Source: an uncultured Collinsella sp.
GTDB taxonomy: Bacteria > Actinomycetota > Coriobacteriia > Coriobacteriales > Coriobacteriaceae
Assembly (NCBI GenBank): GCA_959020715.1
Contig: CAUESV010000016.1
Span: 1-45,834 of the forward strand
DNA: 45,834 nt
Direction: 5' to 3'
The first letter of the stretch is position 1, and every line of letters begins with the position of its first letter. This document shows, piece by piece, positions 7,770-17,262 of the stretch. The translations under genes and the position numbers were made by a program. The notes under the pieces were generated by a model that saw only the letters and a list, made by a program, of their open reading frames with translations, searched no databases and was not told the DNA's origin.

Positions 7770-9923
7770 TTACTGAACTTTGCTGGCGAACTCGAGGTAT
7801 TGCATGCGCTGCAGCTTGTCGATCGTCGAGGCGTATGGGCTGTCTTCAGATTCCAAGTCGTAGCGCAGCCCGTCGGCACCAAGGTAGCCGGCGACATTGA
7901 TGGTGGGCACATCTGACCTTGTTGCTAGCAGAGCCTTTTGATAGTCGGTGAGCGGGGCGCCGATCTTATTAAGGGTAATGGCTGCAATCTCGTTTGCCCC
8001 GACGGTGTCGTAGACGTTGAGCTCGGTATCGCCGGCGATTTCATAGTTAGCCCAGACGAAATATGTTGACTGATAGATACGGAAAGCGTGGCTTGCCGTA
8101 TCTTCCTGAGGGTACAGCTCGTCGTTGAGAGTCGTTGCGGCGCTCGGCTGATGGTCGCCAAAAAAGACAAGGACAACCGGTCTGCCGATATTGCGGAGCT
8201 CGTTGATAAAGTACTCGAGGTCCCGGTCGGATGCGTTGATGCAGGTAAGATAGGTGTTGAGCGCGCTATTGGCGCCCTCGCTGGCTCCCTCGACCCAATA
8301 GTTTGTCAGCTCTTCGGCGGGAACGGTGCCATAGTCGTAGCCGCCGTGATTTTGCATCGTGACGTCAAAGATGAACTGCGGGGCTTCGTCGGTTCTAAGC
8401 AGGTCGAGTATCTTGTCGTAGGTGGCGTAGTCGCATACGCCGGCATGGTAACAGGGCGCACCTTCGAAATCGCCGATTGAAAGAAAGTCTCCAAAGCCCA
8501 GCTGCTGATAGATTTTATCTCGATGGTAGTTGACGGGGTTTTGCGGGTGCATAGCGGTAGCGGTATACCCAAGCTCCTTGAGGTTCTTTGCCAGGCTGTT
8601 GACGCCATTCATCTGATACAGCTGATAGGGGATTTTGCCTAATCCGACAAAGGCCGTTGTCGCTCCGGTCAAAAATTCGAATTCGGAGTTCGCCGTTCCG
8701 CCACCGGCGACCGAAGCGAGCATGGTGCCGCGAACAAGTGTGTCGGGAAGCGAGTTATAGAATGCGGGGCCGGTGTACCCAGCCGCCTGGAGCTGCTCAA
8801 AGCACGAAAGATCACTAAAACTCTCGTTCATGATGGCAACAATCGTCGGCTTGATTTCATTGAACTGGGCAACGGCCGCCGCACGCTGCTCGCTCGAGCC
8901 ATACGTGCTGTCGTAGGCGGCGGCGAGCTCCTGCTCGATGCTCTGCGCCTCATCGGGCGTATAGTCTTCGGGCTTCTCAATGGGCAACTCGTTGACCATT
9001 TCGGTGAACGAAGTGATAAAACCCTGAGACGCATACGTGGTGATGGGCTGCCAACGGTCAAATCCAAAATTCAGCGCCTGCTCCAAGTCGATGCTGGAAA
9101 AGCCCGAGAGCCCCACAACGGTCACGAGCAGAAAAGCGCAGAGGTTAGCGGCGATTGCGGGGAAGACATGGGTTGGCGTACGGAGCTTTCGCGGTCGGAT
9201 AAGCGAAAGAAGCCCCAGGGAAATCTCCAGCAGGGCGAGAGAGGTTACGATCCCGGCGGTAAAGGTAAACTCGTATCCCTCGCTCACTTCCATTGCGGTG
9301 CCAAGGGCCAAGATATCGCTTGGCAGGATGGCTTCGCCTTTAAACGTTATGACGAAGTGCTCGGCAATGCCAAGGATGCAACAGACGACGGGCACGAGGG
9401 CCATGACTCCTCCATGACGCTGACCCAGCAAATAAAGGGAGAGCAGAACCGTTGCGAGCAGCCCGACGGAAAACCCGAATGAGTTGGCGGGAATGCGATA
9501 GAACGTTTCGTTACAGGCAATTTCGAGTGAAACGAACGAGAGCGCTGAAACAGCGGCGATGACAAGGATGTCACGGCAAATACAGGCAACCGTTCCCGTC
9601 GCAAGATCGGTTTGATCGATAAGTCCCGAAACCAAGGGTTCGACAAGAAGTATGACGGCGGCAGCACCGAGCGCCGAATAAGAAAGGACCCATAGGGAAC
9701 TGTCCTCATTTACGAGCAATTGATTCGTAATCCATGCAGCTACCACGCCGAGCGGGATGAGGAGCGTCGTGCACCAAAAGACGCGGGCAATGGGCGGCTT
9801 TTCATTGTGTTTGATTGAAAAATACACGCGCACGACGACGGTGGCCACGATAAGGACGGCGATGAATATGGGCAGATTGGCCATGTCGCTCGAAGTGATT
9901 TCAAGGGGGATATCTTCGGTCAT
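7770..9923 (-). CDS. LTA-synthase-family membrane phosphoglycerol transferase
   Basis: A 717-residue membrane enzyme of the alkaline-phosphatase superfamily, LtaS-like branch, expected to transfer phosphoglycerol or a related phospho-group to a cell-surface polymer outside the membrane. Residues 17-275 contain about eight hydrophobic segments; the catalytic domain follows. Metal and nucleophile residues can be placed by analogy with LtaS: Glu367 in IMNESFSDLS, Thr410 in GGGTANSEFEFLTG (the catalytic threonine), His526 in MQNHGGYDY, and Asp590-His591 in VFFGDHQPS. The N-terminal region is larger than in LtaS (usually five TM helices). Start at ATG 9923 with AGAGGA upstream; a longer frame to 9998 has no RBS. 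Whether it makes lipoteichoic acid or modifies another glycopolymer cannot be read from sequence. Confidence 0.9.
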   Translation of the reverse strand: MTEDIPLEITSSDMANLPIFIAVLIVATVVVRVYFSIKHNEKPPIARVFWCTTLLIPLGVVAAWITNQLLVNEDSSLWVLSYSALGAAAVILLVEPLVSGLIDQTDLATGTVACICRDILVIAAVSALSFVSLEIACNETFYRIPANSFGFSVGLLATVLLSLYLLGQRHGGVMALVPVVCCILGIAEHFVITFKGEAILPSDILALGTAMEVSEGYEFTFTAGIVTSLALLEISLGLLSLIRPRKLRTPTHVFPAIAANLCAFLLVTVVGLSGFSSIDLEQALNFGFDRWQPITTYASQGFITSFTEMVNELPIEKPEDYTPDEAQSIEQELAAAYDSTYGSSEQRAAAVAQFNEIKPTIVAIMNESFSDLSCFEQLQAAGYTGPAFYNSLPDTLVRGTMLASVAGGGTANSEFEFLTGATTAFVGLGKIPYQLYQMNGVNSLAKNLKELGYTATAMHPQNPVNYHRDKIYQQLGFGDFLSIGDFEGAPCYHAGVCDYATYDKILDLLRTDEAPQFIFDVTMQNHGGYDYGTVPAEELTNYWVEGASEGANSALNTYLTCINASDRDLEYFINELRNIGRPVVLVFFGDHQPSAATTLNDELYPQEDTASHAFRIYQSTYFVWANYEIAGDTELNVYDTVGANEIAAITLNKIGAPLTDYQKALLATRSDVPTINVAGYLGADGLRYDLESEDSPYASTIDKLQRMQYLEFASKVQ

Positions 9924-10041
9924 GGACGTTCCTCTGTTACAGCAAATTAAGTTCAGTATTAGATTACTGTAACCTTTCCACGGCATTTCGAGAAACAAAG
10001 CGCCCGATACGCAAAGCTAAAGGTCTGCGAATCTTGTATTA

Positions 10042-10055
10042 CGAACATCTGTGCG
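10042..10055 (+). promoter_or_regulatory. Candidate LexA (SOS) box upstream of uvrA
   Basis: CGAACatctGTGCG resembles the Gram-positive/actinobacterial LexA site CGAAC-N4-GTTCG with one mismatch in the right arm. It lies 62 bp before the uvrA start, in the divergent region between the LTA-synthase-like gene and uvrA. uvrA is a common SOS gene, so position and content fit, but a single degenerate site is weak evidence. Confidence 0.4.
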
Positions 10056-10116
10056 CGTCGAGTGCGCTAAACTCATCGACAGTATGATTCGATGCAATAG
10101 GAGGCAAGGAGCTTCC

Positions 10117-12996
10117 ATGTCTGATTCTTCTATCGTTATTCGCGGCGCTCGTGAGCACAACCTCCGTGATATCGATGTTTCCATTCCGCGCGACCAACTC
10201 GTGGTCATTACCGGTCTTTCTGGCTCGGGCAAGAGTTCGCTGGCATTTGACACTATCTATGCCGAGGGCCAGCGTCGATACGTCGAGAGCCTTTCGAGCT
10301 ATGCGCGCCAGTTCTTGGGCCAGATGGACAAACCCGACCTGGATTCAATCGACGGCCTTTCGCCGGCGGTGTCGATCGACCAAAAGACGACGTCTAAAAA
10401 CCCTCGCTCGACGGTTGGCACCGTAACCGAGATTTATGACTATCTGCGCCTGCTGTTCGCCCGTGTGGGCACCCCGCACTGTCCCGAATGCGGCCGCGTC
10501 ATTGAGCGCCAGACGACCGACCAGGTTGCCGACAAAGTCTTGGCGGCGGGGGAGGGTCGCCGCGCGTTTGTGCTGGCACCGGTGGTGCGCGGGCGAAAAG
10601 GCGAGTACACCAAACTGTTTGAGGACCTTCGCGCCGAGGGCTTTAGCCGCGTGCGTGTCGACGGCGAAGTGCGCTCGCTCGACGATCCTATCGATCTGGA
10701 CAAGAAGTTCAAGCACGATATCGAGGTCGTGGTCGATCGCATCGTGATCCGTGAGAATTCTCTGGGTCGTATCGCCGAGTCTGTTGAGCAGGCGACCGCG
10801 CTGGCTCACGGCAATGTAAACGTGTACATGCTGCCCGATCGTGATGCTCCCGAGGGGACCGAGGGCGAGCTGCTGGAGTATTCGTTGGCCTTGGCGTGCC
10901 CGGAGCATGGACACTCCATTGACGATCTTCAGCCGCGTGATTTTTCGTTTAACGCTCCCTATGGCGCATGTCCTGAGTGCGACGGCCTGGGCTTTAAGAA
11001 AACCGTTGATGCCGAGGCGCTGATCGAGGACCCCTTGAAGTCCATTGCCGACGGAGTCTTTGGTAGCCTGTTTGGCAATTCGAACTACTACCCGCAGATT
11101 TTTGCTGCGGTCTGTAAACACTTTAAGGTGGGCACCGATACGCCGTGGGAGGACTTGCCCCCTCGCGTACGTCGTGCATTCTTGGATGGCCTGGGCGATA
11201 CGAAGATCTCGGTTGACTACCAAAAACTCGACGGACGCCGTAGCCAGTGGGATACCAAGTTTTCGGGCGTTCGCAACATCCTGTACGAACGCTATACCGA
11301 GACGACGAACGAGAACACCAAGGCGCGCTTGGAGAAGTACATTCGCGAGGAACCGTGCTCGAGCTGCCACGGCGCTCGTTTGCGCCCTGAGATGCTCGCC
11401 GTCACCGTGGGCGGCAAGTCCATTTACGAGGTTTGTTGCCTGTCGTGCCGTGAGTCGCTCGAGTTTTTTGAGGGCCTGGAGCTCACCGAGCGCCAACAGT
11501 TTATCGGCGGGCGCATCGTCAAGGAAATCCTGGAGCGCTTGCGTTTTCTGGTCGATGTTGGACTCGACTATCTGACGCTCGATCGTGCCTCGGCGACGCT
11601 TTCCGGTGGCGAGGCGCAGCGTATTCGTCTGGCAACGCAGATCGGCGCGGGTCTCATGGGCGTGCTCTATATTCTGGATGAGCCCTCGATCGGTCTTCAT
11701 CAGCGTGACAACGAGCGCCTGATCAAGACGCTCGAGCGCCTGCGCGATATCGGCAATACCGTTATCGTCGTCGAACACGACGAGGATACAATCCGTGCCG
11801 CCGATTACGTGATCGACATGGGGCCCGGCGCCGGCGTCAACGGCGGACACGTAGTCGCGGCGGGAACGCCTGCCGATATCATGGCGTGTCCTGAGTCGAT
11901 GACGGGCGCTTATCTGACCGGCAAACGAATGATCCGGGTGCCTGATGAACGGCGCAAGCCCGGTCGCGGCTGCCTTAAAATTACGGGCGCTCGAGCCAAC
12001 AACCTCAAAAACGTTACTGCCAAGATCGAGTTTGGTACGCTTACGGTTGTTACCGGCGTGTCGGGATCGGGCAAGAGCTCCCTGGTTACCGATACCATTG
12101 CGCCTGCCCTTACGAATGCCATTCACCGTTCGACGCGCCCTGTGGGTCCATATAAGAAAATCGAGGGCATCGAGTGCATCGATAAGGTTATCGATATCGA
12201 CCAGTCGCCGATTGGCCGCACGCCGCGTTCCAACCCTGCTACCTATATCGGCCTGTGGGATGATCTTCGCGCGCTGTTTGCGAGTACGCCGGAGTCGAAG
12301 GCGCGCGGCTACTCGCCGGGTCGTTTCTCCTTTAATGTGAGTGGCGGACGCTGTGAGGCGTGCAAGGGCGACGGACAGATCAAGATCGAGATGCACTTCC
12401 TTCCCGATATCTACGTTCCCTGCGAAGTTTGCGGCGGTAAACGCTACAACCGCGAGACACTCGAGGTCACTTACCGTGGCAAGACCATCTCGGACGTACT
12501 TGACATGAGCGTGGCCGAGGCACTGGCTTTCTTTGGGAATATCCCGCAGATTAAGCGCAAACTTCAGACGCTGTACGATGTAGGCTTGGGCTACGTGAGC
12601 CTGGGCCAGCCCGCCACGACGCTTTCGGGCGGCGAGGCGCAGCGTGTGAAACTCGCCAAGGAGCTTCATCGACGCCAGACGGGCAAGACGTTCTATATTT
12701 TGGACGAGCCGACGACCGGCCTTCATTTTGAGGACGTCCGCCAGCTGCTCGATGTGCTGCAGCGCTTGGTCGATGCGGGCAACACGGTGCTGGTGATTGA
12801 ACACAACCTTGATGTCATCAAGGTTGCCGACCGCCTGATCGATATGGGTCCCGAGGGCGGTAACGGCGGCGGAACCGTTGTGGTTTCGGGCACACCAGAG
12901 CAGGTTGCGGACTGTCCGCAGAGTTATACGGGCAAGTTTTTGGCGCCGTTGCTCAGGCGCGACCGGGAGCGTCAGGCTCAACTTGATGCTCAATAA
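10117..12996 (+). CDS. uvrA: Excinuclease ABC subunit UvrA
   Basis: DNA-damage sensor ATPase of nucleotide excision repair, dimeric, loads UvrB. The 959-residue length is normal. Two ABC ATPase modules are present: Walker A GLSGSGKSS near residue 32 and GVSGSGKSS near residue 648; two LSGGEAQR signatures (TLSGGEAQRIRLATQ and TLSGGEAQRVKLAKE), each followed by ILDEPSIGLHQRD and ILDEPTTGLHFED. Zinc-finger cysteine pairs are seen at CPECGRV, CPECDGLG, CSSCHG and CEACKGDG...CEVCGGKRYN. The ATG at 10117 has AAGGAG 5 bases upstream. The gene stands alone, with a divergent neighbour upstream and a long inverted repeat downstream; SOS control is possible from the upstream box. Confidence 0.98.
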   Translation: MSDSSIVIRGAREHNLRDIDVSIPRDQLVVITGLSGSGKSSLAFDTIYAEGQRRYVESLSSYARQFLGQMDKPDLDSIDGLSPAVSIDQKTTSKNPRSTVGTVTEIYDYLRLLFARVGTPHCPECGRVIERQTTDQVADKVLAAGEGRRAFVLAPVVRGRKGEYTKLFEDLRAEGFSRVRVDGEVRSLDDPIDLDKKFKHDIEVVVDRIVIRENSLGRIAESVEQATALAHGNVNVYMLPDRDAPEGTEGELLEYSLALACPEHGHSIDDLQPRDFSFNAPYGACPECDGLGFKKTVDAEALIEDPLKSIADGVFGSLFGNSNYYPQIFAAVCKHFKVGTDTPWEDLPPRVRRAFLDGLGDTKISVDYQKLDGRRSQWDTKFSGVRNILYERYTETTNENTKARLEKYIREEPCSSCHGARLRPEMLAVTVGGKSIYEVCCLSCRESLEFFEGLELTERQQFIGGRIVKEILERLRFLVDVGLDYLTLDRASATLSGGEAQRIRLATQIGAGLMGVLYILDEPSIGLHQRDNERLIKTLERLRDIGNTVIVVEHDEDTIRAADYVIDMGPGAGVNGGHVVAAGTPADIMACPESMTGAYLTGKRMIRVPDERRKPGRGCLKITGARANNLKNVTAKIEFGTLTVVTGVSGSGKSSLVTDTIAPALTNAIHRSTRPVGPYKKIEGIECIDKVIDIDQSPIGRTPRSNPATYIGLWDDLRALFASTPESKARGYSPGRFSFNVSGGRCEACKGDGQIKIEMHFLPDIYVPCEVCGGKRYNRETLEVTYRGKTISDVLDMSVAEALAFFGNIPQIKRKLQTLYDVGLGYVSLGQPATTLSGGEAQRVKLAKELHRRQTGKTFYILDEPTTGLHFEDVRQLLDVLQRLVDAGNTVLVIEHNLDVIKVADRLIDMGPEGGNGGGTVVVSGTPEQVADCPQSYTGKFLAPLLRRDRERQAQLDAQ

Positions 12997-13016
12997 ATAG
13001 GCGATTCAGTTTATGG

Positions 13017-13047
13017 GCGCCATCGACTCCTTGTGATTCGATGGCGC
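13017..13047. terminator. Perfect inverted repeat after uvrA
   Basis: A perfect 10-bp inverted repeat (GCGCCATCGA at 13017-13026 with 13038-13047) encloses an 11-nt loop. There is no T run after it, so it is only a possible terminator or mRNA 3'-end stabiliser for uvrA. Confidence 0.5.
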
Positions 13048-13128
13048 TTGCTGTGCCGAAGTGACGTATGCAGCCGAATTGGACATATACTTAATCCTTG
13101 CGTCCGAATGCGAGGGAAAGGATATGTC

Positions 13129-13629
13129 ATGGCAAAGGCTGTAAAGACGCCAAAAACCAATGCGATGCGCGAGCTGGAAAGCGCCGGCATTTCCTATGTT
13201 CTACATACGTACGAAGACGATGGTGATGAGTCGGTGGGCCTGGGGGTCGCGATTTCGGAGCAGCTTGGCGAGGAGCCCGGACAAGGATTTAAGACTTTGG
13301 TCTGCGTGACACCGTCCAACGACTATGTCGTGTGCTGCATCCCTGTTGCCGACGAGCTCGATCTAAAGTCCGCCGCGCGTGCCGCGGGGGAGAAGTCCTT
13401 GGCCATGATGCATGTGAAGGATTTGCTTGCGGCGACTGGCTACGTTCGCGGCGGCTGCAGCCCGGTCGGTATGAAAAAACGCTACCGGACGCTCATTGAT
13501 GAGACATGCGTCCTTTGGGATACCATTTTTATTTCGGGAGGCAAGCGTGGTTATCAGCTCGAGCTTGCACCCGATGATTTAATTGCATTTTGCGGGGCGA
13601 CGGTTGCCGCGATTACGAGAGAGGACTGA
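13129..13629 (+). CDS. YbaK/EbsC-type aminoacyl-tRNA deacylase
   Basis: A 166-residue trans-editing protein of the YbaK/EbsC family, which hydrolyses mis-charged tRNA (typically Cys-tRNA(Pro)). The family features seen are the N-terminal helix with KTNAMRELESAGISYVLHTY, the central FKTLVCVTPSNDYVVCCIPVADELDLKSAA with the conserved lysine in the K-T-L-V segment, and the C-terminal GYVRGGCSPVGMKKRYRTLID, where G-G-x-S/C-P-x-G is the family hallmark. The start at 13129 follows a GGGAAAGG purine run; a longer frame back to 13033 has no RBS and overlaps the inverted repeat. It is only three bases from murJ, so they are probably co-transcribed. Confidence 0.9.
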   Translation: MAKAVKTPKTNAMRELESAGISYVLHTYEDDGDESVGLGVAISEQLGEEPGQGFKTLVCVTPSNDYVVCCIPVADELDLKSAARAAGEKSLAMMHVKDLLAATGYVRGGCSPVGMKKRYRTLIDETCVLWDTIFISGGKRGYQLELAPDDLIAFCGATVAAITRED

Positions 13630-13632
13630 GCG

Positions 13633-15315
13633 ATGCCGCAGGAAGAATTGAAGCGCGGAACTCATTTTGCAAAAGAATCTGCGCCTCAGACACCCTCATC
13701 CGAAGCTTCTTCGTCGCGAGATGACACTGACGACATGGGCTCGTCGGACTACTCCACGGTTGGTCGTTCCGCCGGGCTTATGACCATCCTGACCATCGTG
13801 TCGCGCGTCACCGGTTTTATCCGCACGTGGGCAATGGCGGCCGCTATCGGCATGTCGCTACTCTCGTCCTCCTATCAGGTCGCCAACAACCTGCCCAATA
13901 TGCTCTACGAACTCGTGATGGGCGGCATGCTCGTGACGGCGTTTTTGCCCGTGTACATGGGCGTGAGGCGTGAGCAGGGTCGCGAGGCCTCGAACGAGTA
14001 CGTGGGCAACCTGCTCGGCATTCTGCTTTTGGTGCTGGGTGGCATTTCGTTGCTGGGGACCGTGTTCGCCCCGGGCTTTATTTGGACGCAATCGTTCCTT
14101 TCGGGTGACGGCGGCAGCATGGATACCGCTGCGTTCATGTTCCGTTTCTTTGCCATCCAGATTCTGTTTTATGGTTTGGGCTCGGTGTTTTCGGGGGTTC
14201 TCAACGCACACCGCGACTACTTCTGGTCGACGTTTGCCCCGGTCCTCAACAATGTGATCGTCATTGCGAGCTTTATGGGTTTTGCGCCCGTGTCCGCACA
14301 GTTTGGCGAACGTGCCGGCATCATCTTGATTGCGGCCGGTACGACCCTCGGTGTCTTTGTTCAGATGGCATGTCAGATCCCTGCGCTTGGCAAGCACGGC
14401 GTGCATCCCCATATCCATATCGACTTTAAGGACCCCGCACTGCGCCAGACGATTGCGCTCGGTATCCCGACGCTGCTCGCCACGGTGTGCATGTTTGTCT
14501 CGACTTCTATCACCAACGCTGCCGCGCTGGTGGTCCAGCCCGAGACTGGCCCTTCCGTCATCGCCTATGCGCGCCTGTGGTACACGCTGCCCTACGCGCT
14601 GATTGCCGCCTCGCTTTCGACGGCGCTCTATACCGAGCTCTCTCACGACGCACAGGAGAAGGATTACGACAGCGTTCGCACGGGCATTTCGCGTGGCGTC
14701 GCCCAGATGCTGTTCTTCCTGATTCCGTTCGCGCTGTACCTGATTGTCTTCGCGCGTCCGCTCAACATGATTTACTGTGCCGGCAAGTTTGATGAGTCCG
14801 GCGTGGCGCTGGTGTCCGAGTTCCTTGTCTACCTGGCGTTCTCGCTGCCGCTCTACGGCGTGGTCGTGTTGATGCAGAAGAGCTTCTCTGCCTTGCTCGA
14901 CATGAAGCCCTATAGCCGCTATTGCCTGTATTCCGCCATCGGCCAGGCCGGCTCGGTTCTGCTGTTTGGCGTTGTGCTGGGCTTCGGTATGCCGGCAATC
15001 GCGCTTTCGTATGTCGTTGACTACGTGATCTTGGTCGGCTGTTCGCTGTGGTGGCTGCGTCGTCGCTTGCGTGGCCTTCAGGTCAAATCTATCCTGCATG
15101 GCGGTTTCTTTGGCCTTTTGCTCGGCGGCCTGGGTGCTGCCGCAGGCGCCGGCGTCATGTGGGCGCTTGAACTCTTTGTCGGGGCACTTGGCGGCTCGAT
15201 TCTGATTACTCTTGGCTACGTTTGCGTTGCGGGTGTCGTCTCGCTTGCTGTTACCTTTGGCCTTGCCGTCGTCCTTAAGATGCCCGAGGTCTCGGCGCTG
15301 CTTCGTCGCAAGTAG
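13633..15315 (+). CDS. murJ: Lipid II flippase MurJ (MviN family)
   Basis: A 560-residue polytopic membrane protein of the MOP/MviN family, expected to flip the peptidoglycan precursor lipid II across the cytoplasmic membrane. About 14 hydrophobic segments run from residue 50 to the end. The first block, GLMTILTIVSRVTGFIRTWAMAAAIG, matches the MurJ N-terminal helix with its conserved arginines, and NNLPNMLYELVMGGMLVTAFLPVY is the next family motif. The first roughly 45 residues are Ser/Asp/Glu-rich and look like a cytoplasmic extension. The ATG follows the YbaK-family stop by three bases, and uvrC starts right after its stop, so ybaK-murJ-uvrC probably form an operon. No extra C-terminal kinase-like domain (as in mycobacterial MviN) is present. 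Confidence 0.93.
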   Translation: MPQEELKRGTHFAKESAPQTPSSEASSSRDDTDDMGSSDYSTVGRSAGLMTILTIVSRVTGFIRTWAMAAAIGMSLLSSSYQVANNLPNMLYELVMGGMLVTAFLPVYMGVRREQGREASNEYVGNLLGILLLVLGGISLLGTVFAPGFIWTQSFLSGDGGSMDTAAFMFRFFAIQILFYGLGSVFSGVLNAHRDYFWSTFAPVLNNVIVIASFMGFAPVSAQFGERAGIILIAAGTTLGVFVQMACQIPALGKHGVHPHIHIDFKDPALRQTIALGIPTLLATVCMFVSTSITNAAALVVQPETGPSVIAYARLWYTLPYALIAASLSTALYTELSHDAQEKDYDSVRTGISRGVAQMLFFLIPFALYLIVFARPLNMIYCAGKFDESGVALVSEFLVYLAFSLPLYGVVVLMQKSFSALLDMKPYSRYCLYSAIGQAGSVLLFGVVLGFGMPAIALSYVVDYVILVGCSLWWLRRRLRGLQVKSILHGGFFGLLLGGLGAAAGAGVMWALELFVGALGGSILITLGYVCVAGVVSLAVTFGLAVVLKMPEVSALLRRK

Positions 15316-15321
15316 GTGCGC

Positions 15322-17262
15322 GTGGCCGGTCACGACAACATTCCAACGCTTGCCGAGCAGGTTTCGCGCGTTCCCACGCAGCCCGGCTGCTACCTTTGGA
15401 AAGACGCCAAGGGCGATGTCATCTACGTGGGCAAGGCGAAAAACCTACGCGCCCGCATGCGTCAATACGTGACACTGCAGGATGAGCGTCAAAAGATCCC
15501 GCTGATGATGCAGCTGGTGGCGAGCTTTGACTATATCGTGGTGGAGACCGAGCATGAGGCGTTGGTGCTCGAGCGCAATTTGATTGGTCAGTACCATCCG
15601 TACTTTAACGTCGACCTCAAGGATGACAAGAGCTACCCCTTTATCGCCATTACAAAGGGCGACCTGTATCCCGCTATCAAATATACGCGTGAGCGTCATA
15701 AGCCGGGAACGCGCTATTTTGGACCCTATACCGATAGCCGTGCGGCACGTGAGACGATAGATACGCTGCGCAAGGTTATCCCCATCTGCTCCGCATCCTG
15801 TGCGGAGTGGCGTCGTTGTCGTCGTATCGTCGAGTCCCACAAGGGCGAGGAAGACATCGTCAATATGATTTGCGCGCAAAACGGGCGTCCCTGCTTTGAC
15901 TACCATGTCGGGCGCGGCCCGGGTGCGTGTGTCGGCGCGATTTCCCCGGCAGACTATGCCAAGAACGTCAAGCGTGTCGAGCGCTTTTTGTCGGGCCATC
16001 GCAAGGATGTCGTCGATGAGCTGACCTCCGAGATGACGGATGCCGCCGAGGCGCTCGACTTTGAGCGCGCGGCACGCGTCAAACGTCGTTTAGAGGTCAT
16101 CAGGGGTCTGGACGATCGTCAGCAAGTCGTTTTTCCCTCCAGTGTCGATATCGATGTCATCGGGTTCTATCGCGAGGAAACCATCTCCGCCGCTTGCGTC
16201 TTCGTCGTTCGCGAGGGCCGAACAGTTCGCACCTGCGAGTTCATTCTCGACAAGGGTCTTGATGTTGACGAGGAAGAGCTCCAGTCGGGCTTTCTTAAGC
16301 GCTATTACGACGAGACGGCTGATATTCCAGCTGAGGTCAACCTTTCCGTCGAGCTTGAGGATGCGGAGGCGCTGGGGGAGTGGCTTGCGGGCAAGCGCGA
16401 GCGTTCCTGCCATCTCCATAGGCCGCAGCGTGGCGAAAAGCACCGTCTGCTCGATATGGCATCCAAAAATGCGCGCCATGCCCTCATGCGCTACATGATG
16501 CGAACGGGGTACGCTGACGACCGCACCAATCAAGCGCTCCTGGAGCTCGAAAGTGCGTTGGCGCTGCCATCGCCGCCGCTGCGTATCGAGTGCTTCGATA
16601 TCTCTACACTGCATGGCACCTTTACGGTCGCCTCGATGGTGGTGTTTACCAACGGGCGCGCCGACAAGAGCCAGTACCGTCGTTTTAAAATTCAGGCCGA
16701 ATTGGACGAGGCAAACGACTTCGTGTCGATGTCCGAGGTTTTGGGACGACGCTATGCTCCCGAGCGCATGGCCGACGAGCGCTTTGGCTCGCGCCCCGAT
16801 TTGCTCGTTGTCGATGGCGGTAAACCGCAATTGACCGCTGCGATCAAGCAACTTGAGGCTCTTGGGCTCGATATACCGGTTTGTGGCTTGGCGAAGGCCG
16901 ACGAGGAAGTTTTCGTGCCTTGGGACGAGACTCCCGTCGTGCTGCCGACCGGGTCTGCTTCGCTCTATCTAATTAAACAGGTGCGCGATGAGTCCCACCG
17001 ATTTGCTATTACGTTCCATCGCGAATTGCGCGACAAAGCCATGACGGTTTCGGTGCTCGATGACGTTCCAGGCGTGGGACCCACCAGAAAACGTGCCATT
17101 ATGCGCCATTTTGGCTCGATGAAGCGTTTGCGTGCGGCAAGCGAGCAGGAGATTGCAGAAGTTCGAGGCGTTCCGGCCGATGTCGCCAAAGCGGTCCACG
17201 AGGCACTTGTTGTATGGAATGCCGAGCGCGCCCAGACATCGGCCAACCGTTCCGAAAACTAA
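15322..17262 (+). CDS. uvrC: Excinuclease ABC subunit UvrC
   Basis: Dual-incision nuclease of nucleotide excision repair. Domains in order: GIY-YIG nuclease at the N-terminus (GCYLWKDAKGDVIYVGKAKNLRARM, residues about 20-45), a Cys-rich region (ICSASCAEWRRCRRIVE, GRPCFDYHVGRGPGACVG), a UVR motif (ALDFERAARVKRRLEVI) that contacts UvrB, the RNase-H-like second nuclease (IECFDISTLHGTFTVASMVVF; LLVVDGGKPQL; a late ESHRFAITFHR), and two C-terminal helix-hairpin-helix motifs (VPGVGPTRKRAIMRHFGS; VRGVPADVAKAVHEA). Start: GTG at 15322 with AGTAGG 5 bases before it, rather than the GTG at 15316 abutting the murJ stop; the difference is two residues. Length about 646 aa is usual. Confidence 0.97.
   Translation: MAGHDNIPTLAEQVSRVPTQPGCYLWKDAKGDVIYVGKAKNLRARMRQYVTLQDERQKIPLMMQLVASFDYIVVETEHEALVLERNLIGQYHPYFNVDLKDDKSYPFIAITKGDLYPAIKYTRERHKPGTRYFGPYTDSRAARETIDTLRKVIPICSASCAEWRRCRRIVESHKGEEDIVNMICAQNGRPCFDYHVGRGPGACVGAISPADYAKNVKRVERFLSGHRKDVVDELTSEMTDAAEALDFERAARVKRRLEVIRGLDDRQQVVFPSSVDIDVIGFYREETISAACVFVVREGRTVRTCEFILDKGLDVDEEELQSGFLKRYYDETADIPAEVNLSVELEDAEALGEWLAGKRERSCHLHRPQRGEKHRLLDMASKNARHALMRYMMRTGYADDRTNQALLELESALALPSPPLRIECFDISTLHGTFTVASMVVFTNGRADKSQYRRFKIQAELDEANDFVSMSEVLGRRYAPERMADERFGSRPDLLVVDGGKPQLTAAIKQLEALGLDIPVCGLAKADEEVFVPWDETPVVLPTGSASLYLIKQVRDESHRFAITFHRELRDKAMTVSVLDDVPGVGPTRKRAIMRHFGSMKRLRAASEQEIAEVRGVPADVAKAVHEALVVWNAERAQTSANRSEN

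Noticed and set aside
10345..12993. An 882-residue minus-strand open frame opposite uvrA
   Set aside because: Fully antisense to a complete uvrA with no recognisable motif or RBS.
15316..15321. GTG at 15316 as the uvrC start
   Set aside because: It abuts the murJ stop without space for an RBS; the GTG at 15322 has AGTAGG at a normal distance. The choice changes only two residues.
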